Below the pieces are notes generated by a model, which made no database searches, had not been told where the DNA came from, and saw only the letters and a list, made by a program, of their open reading frames with translations. The position numbers and the translations under genes were made by a program. This document shows, in pieces, positions 45,553 through 54,666 of a DNA stretch of 64,000 nt. Position 1 is the stretch's first letter. Every line of letters begins with the position of its first letter. Source of the stretch: JBBEBE01 sp040882505 (GTDB lineage: Bacteria; Bacteroidota; Rhodothermia; Balneolales; Balneolaceae); the NCBI GenBank assembly GCA_040882505.1, contig JBBEBE010000002.1, positions 372,001 to 436,000 on the forward strand, read 5' to 3'.

Positions 45553-46380
45553 TTACAATCCGTTCTTCTTGGCTTCGTCCCAGAGCCGATCCATCTCGTC
45601 CAATGTGGCGCGCTGAACCTCGCTCTCCCGGCTCTTGAGCCGGGTTTCTATATAGCGGAAACGATTGAAAAATTTTCGATTGGCTTTACGCATCGCTTCC
45701 TCCGGCGAGAGGCCTTTTTTACGGGCTACATTGACGATGGAAAAGAGCAAATCACCCAGCTCTTCCGTTTGGCGATCGGTAGATTCTCTCTTTAGTGAGT
45801 CACACCACTCATCAAACTCTTCCCGGGCCGAACCGATGGCGCCTGCTGTCTCCGGCCAGTCAAATCCGATATTGGACGCTTTCTCCTGCATGCGATAGGC
45901 ACGGATGAGAGAAGGTAGAATTTCGGGAACTCCGTCGAGTACGGATTCACGCCCTTCCGTCATCTTGATCCTTTCCCAGTTTCGGGCGACGTCCGATTCA
46001 TTGTCCAATTGGATCGTCGAAAAAACATGAGGGTGACGTCGTATTAATTTTTCCATCGCGGATTCGATCACATCCTGTATGGTAAACGAACCCGATTCGG
46101 ATGCAAGAAGACTTTGAAACAGAACATGGAGAAGCAAATCTCCCAATTCACGTTGAAGCTCACCCATGGAATGCTTGTCAATGGCATCGACAACTTCATA
46201 GGCCTCTTCCAGCAGATTCTCCTTGATCGAGTCGTGAGTTTGTTGTCGATCCCACGGGCATTCCATGCGGAGAATTTCGACCAGACGCTGGAACGCATCG
46301 AAATTGCGCTCGGGTTTCATCTGTTCAAGTTCCCCGGGGGTGACCGGGCGTATCGAAACGTTGGATGAACGGTTGGCCAT
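45553..46380 (-). CDS. mazG: Nucleoside triphosphate pyrophosphohydrolase MazG
   Basis: This 275-residue all-alpha NTP pyrophosphohydrolase hydrolyses canonical and aberrant NTPs to NMPs. It has two MazG repeats: ECPWDRQQTHDSIKENLLEEAYEVVDAI with ELGDLLLHVLF in the first, and EEFDEW...EELGDLLFSIVNVARK in the second; NIGFDWPE joins them. It ends a minus-strand series whose first gene is maf, another house-cleaning nucleotide hydrolase. Confidence 0.94.
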   Translation of the reverse strand: MANRSSNVSIRPVTPGELEQMKPERNFDAFQRLVEILRMECPWDRQQTHDSIKENLLEEAYEVVDAIDKHSMGELQRELGDLLLHVLFQSLLASESGSFTIQDVIESAMEKLIRRHPHVFSTIQLDNESDVARNWERIKMTEGRESVLDGVPEILPSLIRAYRMQEKASNIGFDWPETAGAIGSAREEFDEWCDSLKRESTDRQTEELGDLLFSIVNVARKKGLSPEEAMRKANRKFFNRFRYIETRLKSRESEVQRATLDEMDRLWDEAKKNGL

Positions 46381-46403
46381 GATGGATGGTGGTTGGGATC
46401 AAT

Positions 46404-47687
46404 TCACGTTTTTTGTCGCGGAGGCTCCGCTGCGGGAAACAGGATATTGTTCAGAATCAGTCGATATCCCGGGCTGTTTGGGTGAAGGCTCAAATCCGTT
46501 GGGGGATCGTTTACACGGTGCGTGTAATCTTCCGGATCGTGACCGGCGTAGAATGTAAATGTACCTTCCCCGAGTCGACCGTGGAGATACTTCACCTCTC
46601 TTCGTCCGCTTGCTTCACCCAGGATGGTAACAGAGGATTTTATCACATGACGACGGAATGCGGTGGTCTGCCCAAAAAATCCTCGGATCGAAGAGACATG
46701 GTTTTGGGTAAGCATGGCAGGTATCGGGTCCCACCGGGGGGCAAAGTCAAAGAGCGTGAAATAGTCCAGCTCTTCCGTTCGTTGATCGAGATCCGGATCG
46801 ATATCGATGGTTCCATGCCGATATTCAAAAGGATCGGTGTCAATTTGGAAGTTTTCAAACGCAAATGTTTGAGAGAAATCGAGATTTTCCTGGATCTGAT
46901 TGGCTGGAGGATCTCCGTCAAATGGTTCTGCAACGATGTCCAGGTCACCTGCCGCAAGTGCAATATCGAGAGTGTTTGGCCCTGAACACATCGCAAAAAG
47001 ATACCCACCTTGAACGACATAGGAACGGATTGTGCGTGCAACATCACGTTTCAATGACGCGACTGACGCGTATCCCAGTTCTTGGGCCAGGTGATTCTGT
47101 TGCCGAACCGATTCGACATACCAGGGACGTTGGCTGTAAAGAGACCAAAATTTTCCATGTTGGCCGGTGAAGTCTTCATGGTGAAGGTGTACCCAGTCAT
47201 AGGAATTCAGGGAACCGTCCAGCACCTCCTGATCGTAGATCTGGTCATAGGGGACATCGGCATAGTCAAGAGCAAGTCGAACGGCATCATTCCAGGGCAT
47301 CGCCCCAGGTGGTGCATAGACGGCAATCCGAGGGGCTTCATTCAATGGAATTCTGGACGCTCGGTGATCGGGTTGGTCCAATCGGGTACGCAGCCGGAGG
47401 AGCTCACTCTCCGGAATCTGTTCGATGTCTATCTGCAGTCGTCGGGCTTCTTCGATTAACCCGGGGGTGTTTGGCAGCAGAAAACTTCCACCACGGTAGT
47501 GCAGGAGCCACTCTGCCGTCCCTCCGTCGGCAAGGTGGCGAAAGGTGACGCCATACGCACGAAGGTGATTCCCCTGGGATGAATCCATGGGGATGAGCAC
47601 CCCGCCATTCTGGGCATCCACATTCAGGGATGGGGCCCATGCAAGAAGAACCGTGAGCAGGAGGATTCTCATGAAGGACTCGTTCAT
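46404..47687 (-). CDS. Exported Bacteroidota-type protein, often mislabelled 'asparagine synthetase B'
   Basis: This 427-residue protein has an N-terminal signal peptide ending near VDAQ. The core begins VLIPMDSSQGNHLRAYGV and includes YRGGSF, YDWVHLHHEDFTGQHGKFW and a GGYLFAMCSGPNTLDIALA block with a Cys after a glycine-rich turn, which suggests a class I amidotransferase-like fold. I recognise this family from Bacteroidota genomes, where it is commonly annotated as asparagine synthetase B. There is no N-terminal Cys glutaminase and no SGGxDS motif, so that name is not supported. Its start overlaps the stop of the upstream TPR gene (ATGA). Confidence 0.7.
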   Translation of the reverse strand: MNESFMRILLLTVLLAWAPSLNVDAQNGGVLIPMDSSQGNHLRAYGVTFRHLADGGTAEWLLHYRGGSFLLPNTPGLIEEARRLQIDIEQIPESELLRLRTRLDQPDHRASRIPLNEAPRIAVYAPPGAMPWNDAVRLALDYADVPYDQIYDQEVLDGSLNSYDWVHLHHEDFTGQHGKFWSLYSQRPWYVESVRQQNHLAQELGYASVASLKRDVARTIRSYVVQGGYLFAMCSGPNTLDIALAAGDLDIVAEPFDGDPPANQIQENLDFSQTFAFENFQIDTDPFEYRHGTIDIDPDLDQRTEELDYFTLFDFAPRWDPIPAMLTQNHVSSIRGFFGQTTAFRRHVIKSSVTILGEASGRREVKYLHGRLGEGTFTFYAGHDPEDYTHRVNDPPTDLSLHPNSPGYRLILNNILFPAAEPPRQKT

Positions 47688-49045
47688 TGGTTGGAAGCCA
47701 TTTCATGCACGGGGTGAGATGGATAGGTATCCAGGAAACCCTGGAGTTCATTCCGAAAATCGCTCATGAAGGAACCGGATTCAGGCATGTCTGTCAATGC
47801 CCAAGCCATCTGTTGAAGAAGTGTCCAATGCAGATAAGGGACGAGGGGATCGGTGGAATTCATCGTTTCCATTATCTCTTGCACCATATCGGAAAACCAG
47901 GTACCGAACTGATGCCCCGCACGCTGATGGAGGCGGTAGAGAAGTGTACCGGCCGTTCGCGGTTCCAGTTCGGGCAAAAGAGAGTGCAGTTGTTCGGCCA
48001 ATGAATCCGGAGAGGTGGAAGGAAAAAGTATGAACGCAGAGTACCAAGAGGGATCATGATCCGACAGTTGGCGCCACAGGAATAGATCCATTGTCAAATC
48101 ATTGACATATTCTGCGTCCGGCATTTGGCGCATTGCATTCAGCTGCAGGTTCGCCATGTCCGATTCTCCGTCTGCCAACTCAAGATGAGCCAACCGCCAC
48201 TCTGCACGACCGTCAAGGGGTTCATCCCGAGTATCTGCAAGCAGAAGACCAACCAAATATCGGGCTTCTGACCACTCATGCTGATTCACGGCTTGATGGT
48301 ACAACCCGGTTGTCCACTCCGGTGTGTCACGAACGGGATCCGTCAGGGGAACCGAAGTTTCCAGGTCCTCCAGGATGTGGATCGCAGAGGGGAGGTACCC
48401 GACCAGTTTCAAGAGCGTACCCAAATACAGGTCAGGATGTTGACGACATGTACTTTCGCGAAGAAGGGACTGGACAAAAAGTCTGGATTGTAGAAACGAA
48501 TCATTCGGAGAGGGAGGGAGTGGGGAGGCCGTCTTCAGCCGTTCGACCCCTTCCTGAAGGTGGCTTCGGGCACGCCCTTCCAATGCCCTGCATCGATAAA
48601 CAGTCAAGGAGGAGCCCTCCATCTCTTTCCATGCGATGCGAGCTTGTTCATACGCTCCGGCCTGGTCCAATCGTTCGGCCAACTCCAGCCATCGATCCGG
48701 CCGGTTGTCTCCGAGTCCATTTTTCCGAAGCGTCTCTGTCAACCCATCGAACGATCCGGTTTGAAAAGCGATCCATGCTTCGATATCAAAGAGAGCGAGT
48801 CGTTGGTCAGAAGAGAATGGACCGATCTGTATTTCCTTCCAACGACGTTGTAGTCGGTTCAAGAGATCCGGATCCCTCAAGGATCCGATCCGTCGAATCA
48901 GGCGATCACTGGAAGCGGGGTTTTGCAGGATCTGTTGTTCGATCTGGAAGATCCATTGACCGACGGGATCTTCTTCCGGTACTTGAGCCATCAGGGATCG
49001 ACTCAGGATCACAGTCAGGGTGATGATCATCAGGAGATGTTTCAT
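47684..49045 (-). CDS. Exported helical-repeat (TPR-like) protein
   Basis: This 453-residue protein has a signal peptide (MKHLLMIITLTVILSRSLMAQ at its start) followed by helical repeats resembling TPRs, for example LAERLDQAGAYEQARIAWKEM and YHQAVNQHEWSEARYLVGLLL. The ATG at 49045 overlaps the maf stop as ATGA, which fixes the start; the next gene also begins with a four-base overlap. The tight link suggests it works with the 'AsnB-like' exported protein. No function is known. Confidence 0.65.
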   Translation of the reverse strand: MKHLLMIITLTVILSRSLMAQVPEEDPVGQWIFQIEQQILQNPASSDRLIRRIGSLRDPDLLNRLQRRWKEIQIGPFSSDQRLALFDIEAWIAFQTGSFDGLTETLRKNGLGDNRPDRWLELAERLDQAGAYEQARIAWKEMEGSSLTVYRCRALEGRARSHLQEGVERLKTASPLPPSPNDSFLQSRLFVQSLLRESTCRQHPDLYLGTLLKLVGYLPSAIHILEDLETSVPLTDPVRDTPEWTTGLYHQAVNQHEWSEARYLVGLLLADTRDEPLDGRAEWRLAHLELADGESDMANLQLNAMRQMPDAEYVNDLTMDLFLWRQLSDHDPSWYSAFILFPSTSPDSLAEQLHSLLPELEPRTAGTLLYRLHQRAGHQFGTWFSDMVQEIMETMNSTDPLVPYLHWTLLQQMAWALTDMPESGSFMSDFRNELQGFLDTYPSHPVHEMASNQ

Positions 49046-49677
49046 GAAGACTCGAACTTCCGTTGGGATGCGTACGACGACCACAGGCTTCGTGCAAAAT
49101 CCGGAACGTGTCGTTTCAGTTGTTGATAGAGTGCCTGTAGGGGAAGGCCCACAACGTTGTAATAGTCACCGTGGATTTCCTGGACAAAAAGGGCTCCTGC
49201 GTCGTCCTGAATCCCATAAGCTCCCGCTTTGTCCATTGGACTTCCCGTTGCAATATACGCATCAATATCCATGTCGCTGAGTGATGCAAACCGGACGTTT
49301 GTGGATGCACAAAATTGAACGGTATCCAGGATGGATCCCTCCGAGTCCGTGAGGAGAAGTGCAACTCCGGTACATACCTGATGTTCAGAATCGGACAGCA
49401 TACGCAGCATTCGGGCGGCATCTTCGACGGTTTCCGGTTTGCCAAGGATCTGATTTCCGTATACGACGGTTGTGTCAGATCCCAGTATCAGTGCATTCGA
49501 CCAATTCGAGACAATTTCTTCAGCCTTTTCTTTTGCAAGACGTTGGACGTTCTCTTCTGGCGATTGCTCGGGATTCCAGATTTCATCCAGATTGGACGAC
49601 TGCTGTTCAAAGGGGAGTCCGAGTCGGGTTAATAGTTGCGCGCGACGAGGACTTTTGGATGCGAGGACAAGTTTCAT
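49042..49677 (-). CDS. maf: Maf-family nucleotide pyrophosphatase
   Basis: This 211-residue Maf/YhdE-like protein hydrolyses modified or non-canonical nucleoside triphosphates such as dTTP/UTP analogues. It starts with the family signature LASKSPRRAQLLTRLG, and continues LILGSDTTVVYG, LGKPETVEDAARML, and YIATGSPMDKAGAYGIQD. It heads a minus-strand operon ending in mazG. The 114-base gap to the divergent DUF3098 gene should hold promoters for both directions. Confidence 0.94.
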   Translation of the reverse strand: MKLVLASKSPRRAQLLTRLGLPFEQQSSNLDEIWNPEQSPEENVQRLAKEKAEEIVSNWSNALILGSDTTVVYGNQILGKPETVEDAARMLRMLSDSEHQVCTGVALLLTDSEGSILDTVQFCASTNVRFASLSDMDIDAYIATGSPMDKAGAYGIQDDAGALFVQEIHGDYYNVVGLPLQALYQQLKRHVPDFARSLWSSYASQRKFESS

Positions 49678-49790
49678 GAATTTGACGGTCGGTTTCTGCA
49701 GGGAACTTTTTTTATCAGAGATGCCAGAATGGTAAATTAGCGCCTGAGCAGTGGATAGTAAACCCGTGTGAATGTAAAGATGGATCGAAT

Positions 49791-50078
49791 ATGAGTCGAA
49801 AATCCGAGCACCCGAAGAAGCGTTCCGAGACAGGTGTTCTATTCGGACGCATGAATTATCAATGGGCGACGGCAGGCTGTCTCCTCGTGTTTTCAGGATT
49901 CCTGGCCATGTATCTGGAGAATGAGGTGTACGGATGGATATCGCTCAATCTTTCACCTGTCTTGATCCTGGGTGGGTACGGAATGGTACTTTATGCCATC
50001 ATCAAAAAATTTGATGACCGGCAGGATAAAAACGGGTCAATGTCAAAAACCAAGGATCCGACGCCCGATAACGGGTAG
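49791..50078 (+). CDS. DUF3098-like small membrane protein
   Basis: This 95-residue protein has a basic N-terminus, then two transmembrane segments around NYQWATAGCLLVFSGFLAMYLE and SPVLILGGYGMVLYAIIKKF, and a charged C-terminal tail. The arrangement F.RMNYQW...GF.AM...ISLNLSPVLILGGYG resembles DUF3098, a Bacteroidota family of unknown function. It is 11 bases before the DUF92 gene. Confidence 0.65.
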   Translation: MSRKSEHPKKRSETGVLFGRMNYQWATAGCLLVFSGFLAMYLENEVYGWISLNLSPVLILGGYGMVLYAIIKKFDDRQDKNGSMSKTKDPTPDNG

Positions 50079-50089
50079 GGTGGGCGGTC

Positions 50090-50902
50090 ATGGTGAGCCT
50101 CGTTTTCATGCTGCTTCTTGTCGTTGCTCTCTTGATCAACGGTTCGGTATGGTCGATTTCATGGGTCGCCATCTCTTGTCTGTTATCTTGGGTTGTGTCC
50201 ACATGCGCGTTTCTTTTTCACATGTTGACGCTGGATGGTCGACGTGCAGCCACGGTTTTGGGAACCATCACACTGGGATTGGGAGGATGGGTTCCGGCCT
50301 TTCTATTGGTCTTCTTTTTTCTGAGTTCGGCTGTGATGGGGCGCGTTTTGACGGGCACTTCATCCGGTTCGGGTTCGTTGGACGAACGACGAAATGGCCA
50401 TCAGGTCTGGGCGAACGGGATCTGGGTCGCATGTCTTTCCATCCTTTTTGATTATACAGGCAACCCGTTGTTTGCTCTGTTTCTGATCTGCGCGTTGGCC
50501 GTCGTTACAGCCGATACCTGGGCATCCCTGTTTGGTCAAGCACGATCCGGACCTGCCTGGCACCTTGTCCGGTTTCAGAGAGTGGATCCGGGTGAAGAAG
50601 GGGGCGTCTCCATGGCGGGATCGATTGCGGGTACGTTTGCAACTGTACTATTCGGCATTGCAGCCATGTGTTGGATTCCCTTGTCTACAGGACCGGTCTT
50701 TTGGTCTGTTGTGATCGGAGGGATGGCTGGATGTATCACGGATTCACTTTTGGGCGAGTGGCACGTTGCCCACAGGGACCATCGAAAACAAAACAACGAG
50801 CAGAGACGGAACGGCATGGCTGTCAATGACTGGATCAACGCCTCATCTACGGCCATCGGGATCGGTGTATCCATGGTTGTGTGGTTTGGGGGGTCGGTGT
50901 GA
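50090..50902 (+). CDS. DUF92-family membrane protein
   Basis: This 270-residue polytopic protein has about seven transmembrane segments and the DUF92 motifs AVVTADTWASLFG and GEEGGVSMAGSIAGTFAT and, near the end, MAVNDWINASSTAIG. Plant VTE6, a phytyl-phosphate kinase, belongs to DUF92, so a polyprenyl-phosphate kinase role is a known possibility, not shown here. The stop overlaps the symporter start as GTGA. Confidence 0.85.
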   Translation: MVSLVFMLLLVVALLINGSVWSISWVAISCLLSWVVSTCAFLFHMLTLDGRRAATVLGTITLGLGGWVPAFLLVFFFLSSAVMGRVLTGTSSGSGSLDERRNGHQVWANGIWVACLSILFDYTGNPLFALFLICALAVVTADTWASLFGQARSGPAWHLVRFQRVDPGEEGGVSMAGSIAGTFATVLFGIAAMCWIPLSTGPVFWSVVIGGMAGCITDSLLGEWHVAHRDHRKQNNEQRRNGMAVNDWINASSTAIGIGVSMVVWFGGSV

Positions 50903-52206
50903 GCCAGAAAGGGAGCGTACTTCATTGGAAAATATTGATCGGACTGCTTTGTGGTGTGTTGTGGGGGTTGATCGCCCCGTCCGTCGGGTTGGATGCATGG
51001 ACAACCCACTGGATTTCTCCGATTGGTGATCTGTTTGTTCGATTTTTGAAACTCATTGCCATTCCACTTGTCATGACTTCTCTGGTCCTTGGCATGACAA
51101 GTGTGGATGACCGGTCTCAACTGGCGGGCATGGGATTTCGAACGGCAGGCTTCTACCTGTTGACGACAGCACTTGCCATCCTTGTTGGGTTGGCGGTTGC
51201 GTCTTGGGTTCAACCAGGAACGGCTCTGCCGGCAGACCTTCGAGAGGAACTGTCTACCCGATACGAAATACAGACTGGGATGGACGGAGCCGTTGATTCG
51301 AATCTCGAGAACCGGTCGTGGATGCAATTCATTGCCGATCTGGTTCCAGAGAACATGATGTCGGCTTTGGGGGCGAACGATCAGATGCTGCAAGTCGTTC
51401 TTCTTGCACTGCTTTTCGGTTTGGGATTGTTGCAGCTTCCAACCGCTACGGTACGACCGGTGACAGACCTGTTTAAAGCTGTACAAGATGTGTTGACCCT
51501 CTTTGTGTCATGGATCATGCAGATCGCTCCCTATGGTGTGTTTGCGCTCATGGCTCACGTACTGGTCGAAATTTCCGGGGATGGCGAGGATCGGGTTTGG
51601 AGTGTGTTGGCAGGACTTTCCTGGTATGCCGGAACTGTCGTGGCTGCAATGGGTATCCATATTTTTGTCGTGTATTGGGGTCTGTACAGAGGGATTGTCC
51701 AGAAATCTTTCCGGGGGATGCTCCAAACCATTCGGCCAGCCATACTACTTGGTTTCAGTACCAGTTCCAGTGTCGCAACGTTACCCGTAACCCTGGACTG
51801 TGTGGAGAGAGGTCTTGGAATTGCCCCCCGGATCAGCCGTTTCGTCTTGCCGGTCGGAACAACGATCAATATGGACGGCACCAGCATATATCAAGCTGTT
51901 TCGGCACTTTTTATTGCTCAAGCCCTCGGAATGGATCTGACGTTGATGCAGCAGGGAACCATTCTTTTTACAGCGCTTCTGGCGTCGATCGGATCTGCGG
52001 GTGTCCCGGGTGCAGGAGTGGTCATGCTGGTTGTGGTTTTGGAATCCATACAGGTTCCGGTAGAAGGCATTGCATTGATACTCGGGTTGGAGCGTATCCT
52101 GGATATGGTACGAACCGCCTTGAATGTTACAGGGGATGCAGTCGTCGCGTCTTTGGTATCCGCGACGGAGAATGAACAAGCAGAGACGGTGATATCGGAT
52201 GTTTGA
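50899..52206 (+). CDS. Dicarboxylate/amino acid:cation symporter (DAACS family)
   Basis: This 435-residue inner-membrane transporter belongs to the GltP/DctA/SLC1 family and takes up glutamate, aspartate or C4-dicarboxylates with sodium or protons. It has the serine-rich hairpin SFST-S-SSVATLPVTL (HP1), the NMDGT motif in TTINMDGTSIY and a C-terminal ILDMVRTALNVTGDA with the Asp/Asn substrate ligands. The start is GTG at 50899 coupled to the DUF92 gene; the next gene starts eight bases before its stop. Confidence 0.92.
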   Translation: MSQKGSVLHWKILIGLLCGVLWGLIAPSVGLDAWTTHWISPIGDLFVRFLKLIAIPLVMTSLVLGMTSVDDRSQLAGMGFRTAGFYLLTTALAILVGLAVASWVQPGTALPADLREELSTRYEIQTGMDGAVDSNLENRSWMQFIADLVPENMMSALGANDQMLQVVLLALLFGLGLLQLPTATVRPVTDLFKAVQDVLTLFVSWIMQIAPYGVFALMAHVLVEISGDGEDRVWSVLAGLSWYAGTVVAAMGIHIFVVYWGLYRGIVQKSFRGMLQTIRPAILLGFSTSSSVATLPVTLDCVERGLGIAPRISRFVLPVGTTINMDGTSIYQAVSALFIAQALGMDLTLMQQGTILFTALLASIGSAGVPGAGVVMLVVVLESIQVPVEGIALILGLERILDMVRTALNVTGDAVVASLVSATENEQAETVISDV

Positions 52207-53137
52207 TCGATGGATAGATGGGGGAGGGGCTGGCCGGATCCGTCTCATACTTGTGGCGATCTGTATCTGTTTCGTTCTACCAACCGGCTTGATTGCTGAA
52301 ACCTGTGTTGAAAAACAGAATCCGGCCACACTATTGGATACCGGACAGTCGTTCTTTTACAAGGGCGAGTGGCAGGAAGCACGTTTCTGCTTTCAGGAGA
52401 TGCAGAGGCGACAACCGGAGGATCCTGCCGGGTATTTTCTGGAATCGATGATCCCTTTTTGGGAGTACTATTTTGTAAAGCAGGATTCGGAACTGGCCGA
52501 CCAATTCTTTGACGTATCAGAAAAAGCCATCAAACGGGCAGAAATCCTGCTCGAGTCAGATCCCGATCAATCAGCGGTCATTGCCATGCTGAGTGGCTTG
52601 TACGGGTATCGGAGCATGGTTGCATCGGAAGAAGGAGCGGTTCGTGAAGCGTTTCGGTCTGGCAGAAGAGGGTACGAGTATACGCAACAGTTGATGAGTC
52701 TGGAGATCAACAGTCCGGAAATTCACATCGGCCGCGGGATGTATCACTATATGGCGGGGAGTGTTCCAGGTTCTCTTCGCTGGTTGGCCCGTCTTTTCGG
52801 CCTTCGAGGTGAGAAACAGACGGGTGTGGATTATTTGGAAGAGGCCGCCCGCAGTGATTCCTACACGAGGCTGGATGCCCGGTTGATACTGAGTGTGATA
52901 TACAAACGTGAAGGATTGGAGGAGAGTGCGTTGCATCATTTGAATGCACTTCTTTCGAACTATGAAGAGAATCGCATTTTCCTCTTGCTGAAAGCGGATC
53001 TTTTGCAGGAGTTGGGAAGAACCGAAGAAGCAGGCAAGCTGTATCATCAATTGATGGAACGGTCCGATGAACACTGGTCCCGTTTGACGGCAGAGGTCCG
53101 GGAACGGAACCGAAAGCTGTCAGAGCGTCCGTCGTAA
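52199..53137 (+). CDS. Exported tetratricopeptide-repeat protein
   Basis: This 312-residue protein has a signal sequence (IRLILVAICICFVLPTGLIA, about residues 14-33) and TPR-like helices throughout (YKGEWQEARFCFQEMQRRQPEDP; LHHLNALLSNYEENRIFLLLKADLLQELG). A conserved-looking RGMYHYMAGSVPGSLRWLARLFG segment in the middle suggests a defined family of putative periplasmic proteins, but no function is known. It overlaps the symporter gene by eight bases. Confidence 0.7.
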   Translation: MFDRWIDGGGAGRIRLILVAICICFVLPTGLIAETCVEKQNPATLLDTGQSFFYKGEWQEARFCFQEMQRRQPEDPAGYFLESMIPFWEYYFVKQDSELADQFFDVSEKAIKRAEILLESDPDQSAVIAMLSGLYGYRSMVASEEGAVREAFRSGRRGYEYTQQLMSLEINSPEIHIGRGMYHYMAGSVPGSLRWLARLFGLRGEKQTGVDYLEEAARSDSYTRLDARLILSVIYKREGLEESALHHLNALLSNYEENRIFLLLKADLLQELGRTEEAGKLYHQLMERSDEHWSRLTAEVRERNRKLSERPS

Positions 53138-53235
53138 GTACGAGCTGTTTATATTGAATTGTCGTGGTAAACGATCGAGTAATTTCCGTAATTGGTAGAC
53201 GGGGTGGTCCGTACCCGATCAACAGAATCAACCGC

Positions 53236-54666
53236 ATGGGAAGAACGCTACAACTCCTTCTCTTACGAACAACCATCGCCTGCGTCTCTCTTTTCGTAGT
53301 GGGAGAGGTCTGTGCAGTGCAGTTGACGACGACGTTTGAGGATACCCTCCAATTTACGGATGAAGATCGGCTGATTCAGATTCGGGTTGAACCCGACAGG
53401 GATTCGGGTCAAACTGCAACCCAGTTCGTTCAATGGAGGGATTGGCAGTGGGTCCAACCGTTGGGTTCTGCCCGGGAAACCGTGGGTGCAGAATCCATGC
53501 GCCCCCGTCTGCTTTTCAGTGAACACGATTCTCTCTATTCGATTCCCTACCTCCCTCCAAACCAATCGGTTCAGTGGAGCCTGGAGTCACAGGACACGGA
53601 CTGGATTGTCACCGGAAATCCGTACACCCGCCCTGTACAAATGGATCAGTACAAAGGAGTCGGAGGGGACATTCAATCATCTGCCGGGTATCTTTGGAAC
53701 AGGAATCATCAGCAGTTTCGTGCCGTATCCGGCCAAACGTTGATTGATCCGGGAGACGTGATTGTTCTGAAGAATCTCGGTGCAGAGAGTATCGAGATCC
53801 CGATGCCGGTCGAAGGAGTGAGCCCGGCCGGTTCGACCCGTCTGGATTCTGAACGGTCGATCCGATTTACCCTCTTCAACCGGATTTCGTCCAAACATTC
53901 GGAAGTGAATCTGCATTTTGATCATGAAGCGAAAACCGGGTTGGATGCATTCGATCTTGCGTCGATTCACAGTGGGTTGGAGCGCCATGAATTTCCGGAC
54001 TCTCCGCAACTCTTTTTTCAAGGGGTTCGGGCCGATACAACCTACTTTTTGAGTCGGGATGCCCGTCCATACAATCTGGATTCACCCATGGAACTCACGC
54101 TTGGATTTTTGTCTCGAAGAGATTCCGGCCCGCATCGACTCGAATGGGAGATTGCAGAGAGCCTTCCGGATGATTGGACGCTCGAATTGACAGATCTTTG
54201 GACGCGTCAACAGATCGATTTGAGACAACGTCAGAGATACCGGTTTGATGGAGACGGGGCCGTACTCTCACCTGTCAGTCTCGCACGTGGAGAGATTCAG
54301 TCTTTACTGCTTGAGGAACCCAATGAACGGTTTCAGATTCGAATCGTCCCGCGATCTTCCGAGCAAGGAGGGGTACAGCTCAGTCAATCGAATCAGGATC
54401 CGGAAAAGATGGAATTGCATGCAAATTACCCCAATCCATTTTCGGTTGAAACCAGTGTCGAATTTTTCCTTCCGGAAGAGACCGTTGTCTACCTGAACAT
54501 CTACAACGTGGTTGGTCAGCGTGTCGCACAATTGATGAATGGAGAACCGGTCCAGGGATGGCATACAGAGACCTGGAGTGTCGGGGATCTGCCCAGTGGG
54601 ATCTATATTCTTCGATTGGAGACACCTCGCGGTGTTCTGACCCGGAAAATGACACTCATTCGATGA
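53236..54666 (+). CDS. Secreted protein with type IX secretion C-terminal sorting domain
   Basis: This 476-residue protein has a signal peptide (MGRTLQLLLLRTTIACVSLF, cleavage near VCA), a beta-rich body with no recognised domain, and a typical type A T9SS C-terminal domain of about 85 residues with NYPNPF, VYLNIYNVVGQRV, LPSGIYILRLET and a basic last strand. The ATG at 53236 fits the signal peptide; a GTG at 53164 would add 24 residues. It should be exported through the outer membrane and attached to the surface or released. Its 3' end overlaps the convergent flavoprotein gene by 11 bases. Confidence 0.8.
   Translation: MGRTLQLLLLRTTIACVSLFVVGEVCAVQLTTTFEDTLQFTDEDRLIQIRVEPDRDSGQTATQFVQWRDWQWVQPLGSARETVGAESMRPRLLFSEHDSLYSIPYLPPNQSVQWSLESQDTDWIVTGNPYTRPVQMDQYKGVGGDIQSSAGYLWNRNHQQFRAVSGQTLIDPGDVIVLKNLGAESIEIPMPVEGVSPAGSTRLDSERSIRFTLFNRISSKHSEVNLHFDHEAKTGLDAFDLASIHSGLERHEFPDSPQLFFQGVRADTTYFLSRDARPYNLDSPMELTLGFLSRRDSGPHRLEWEIAESLPDDWTLELTDLWTRQQIDLRQRQRYRFDGDGAVLSPVSLARGEIQSLLLEEPNERFQIRIVPRSSEQGGVQLSQSNQDPEKMELHANYPNPFSVETSVEFFLPEETVVYLNIYNVVGQRVAQLMNGEPVQGWHTETWSVGDLPSGIYILRLETPRGVLTRKMTLIR

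Noticed and set aside
48133..49023. Plus-strand reading frame of 296 codons
   Set aside because: Antisense to the exported TPR protein, whose start and stop are fixed by four-base overlaps with its neighbours.
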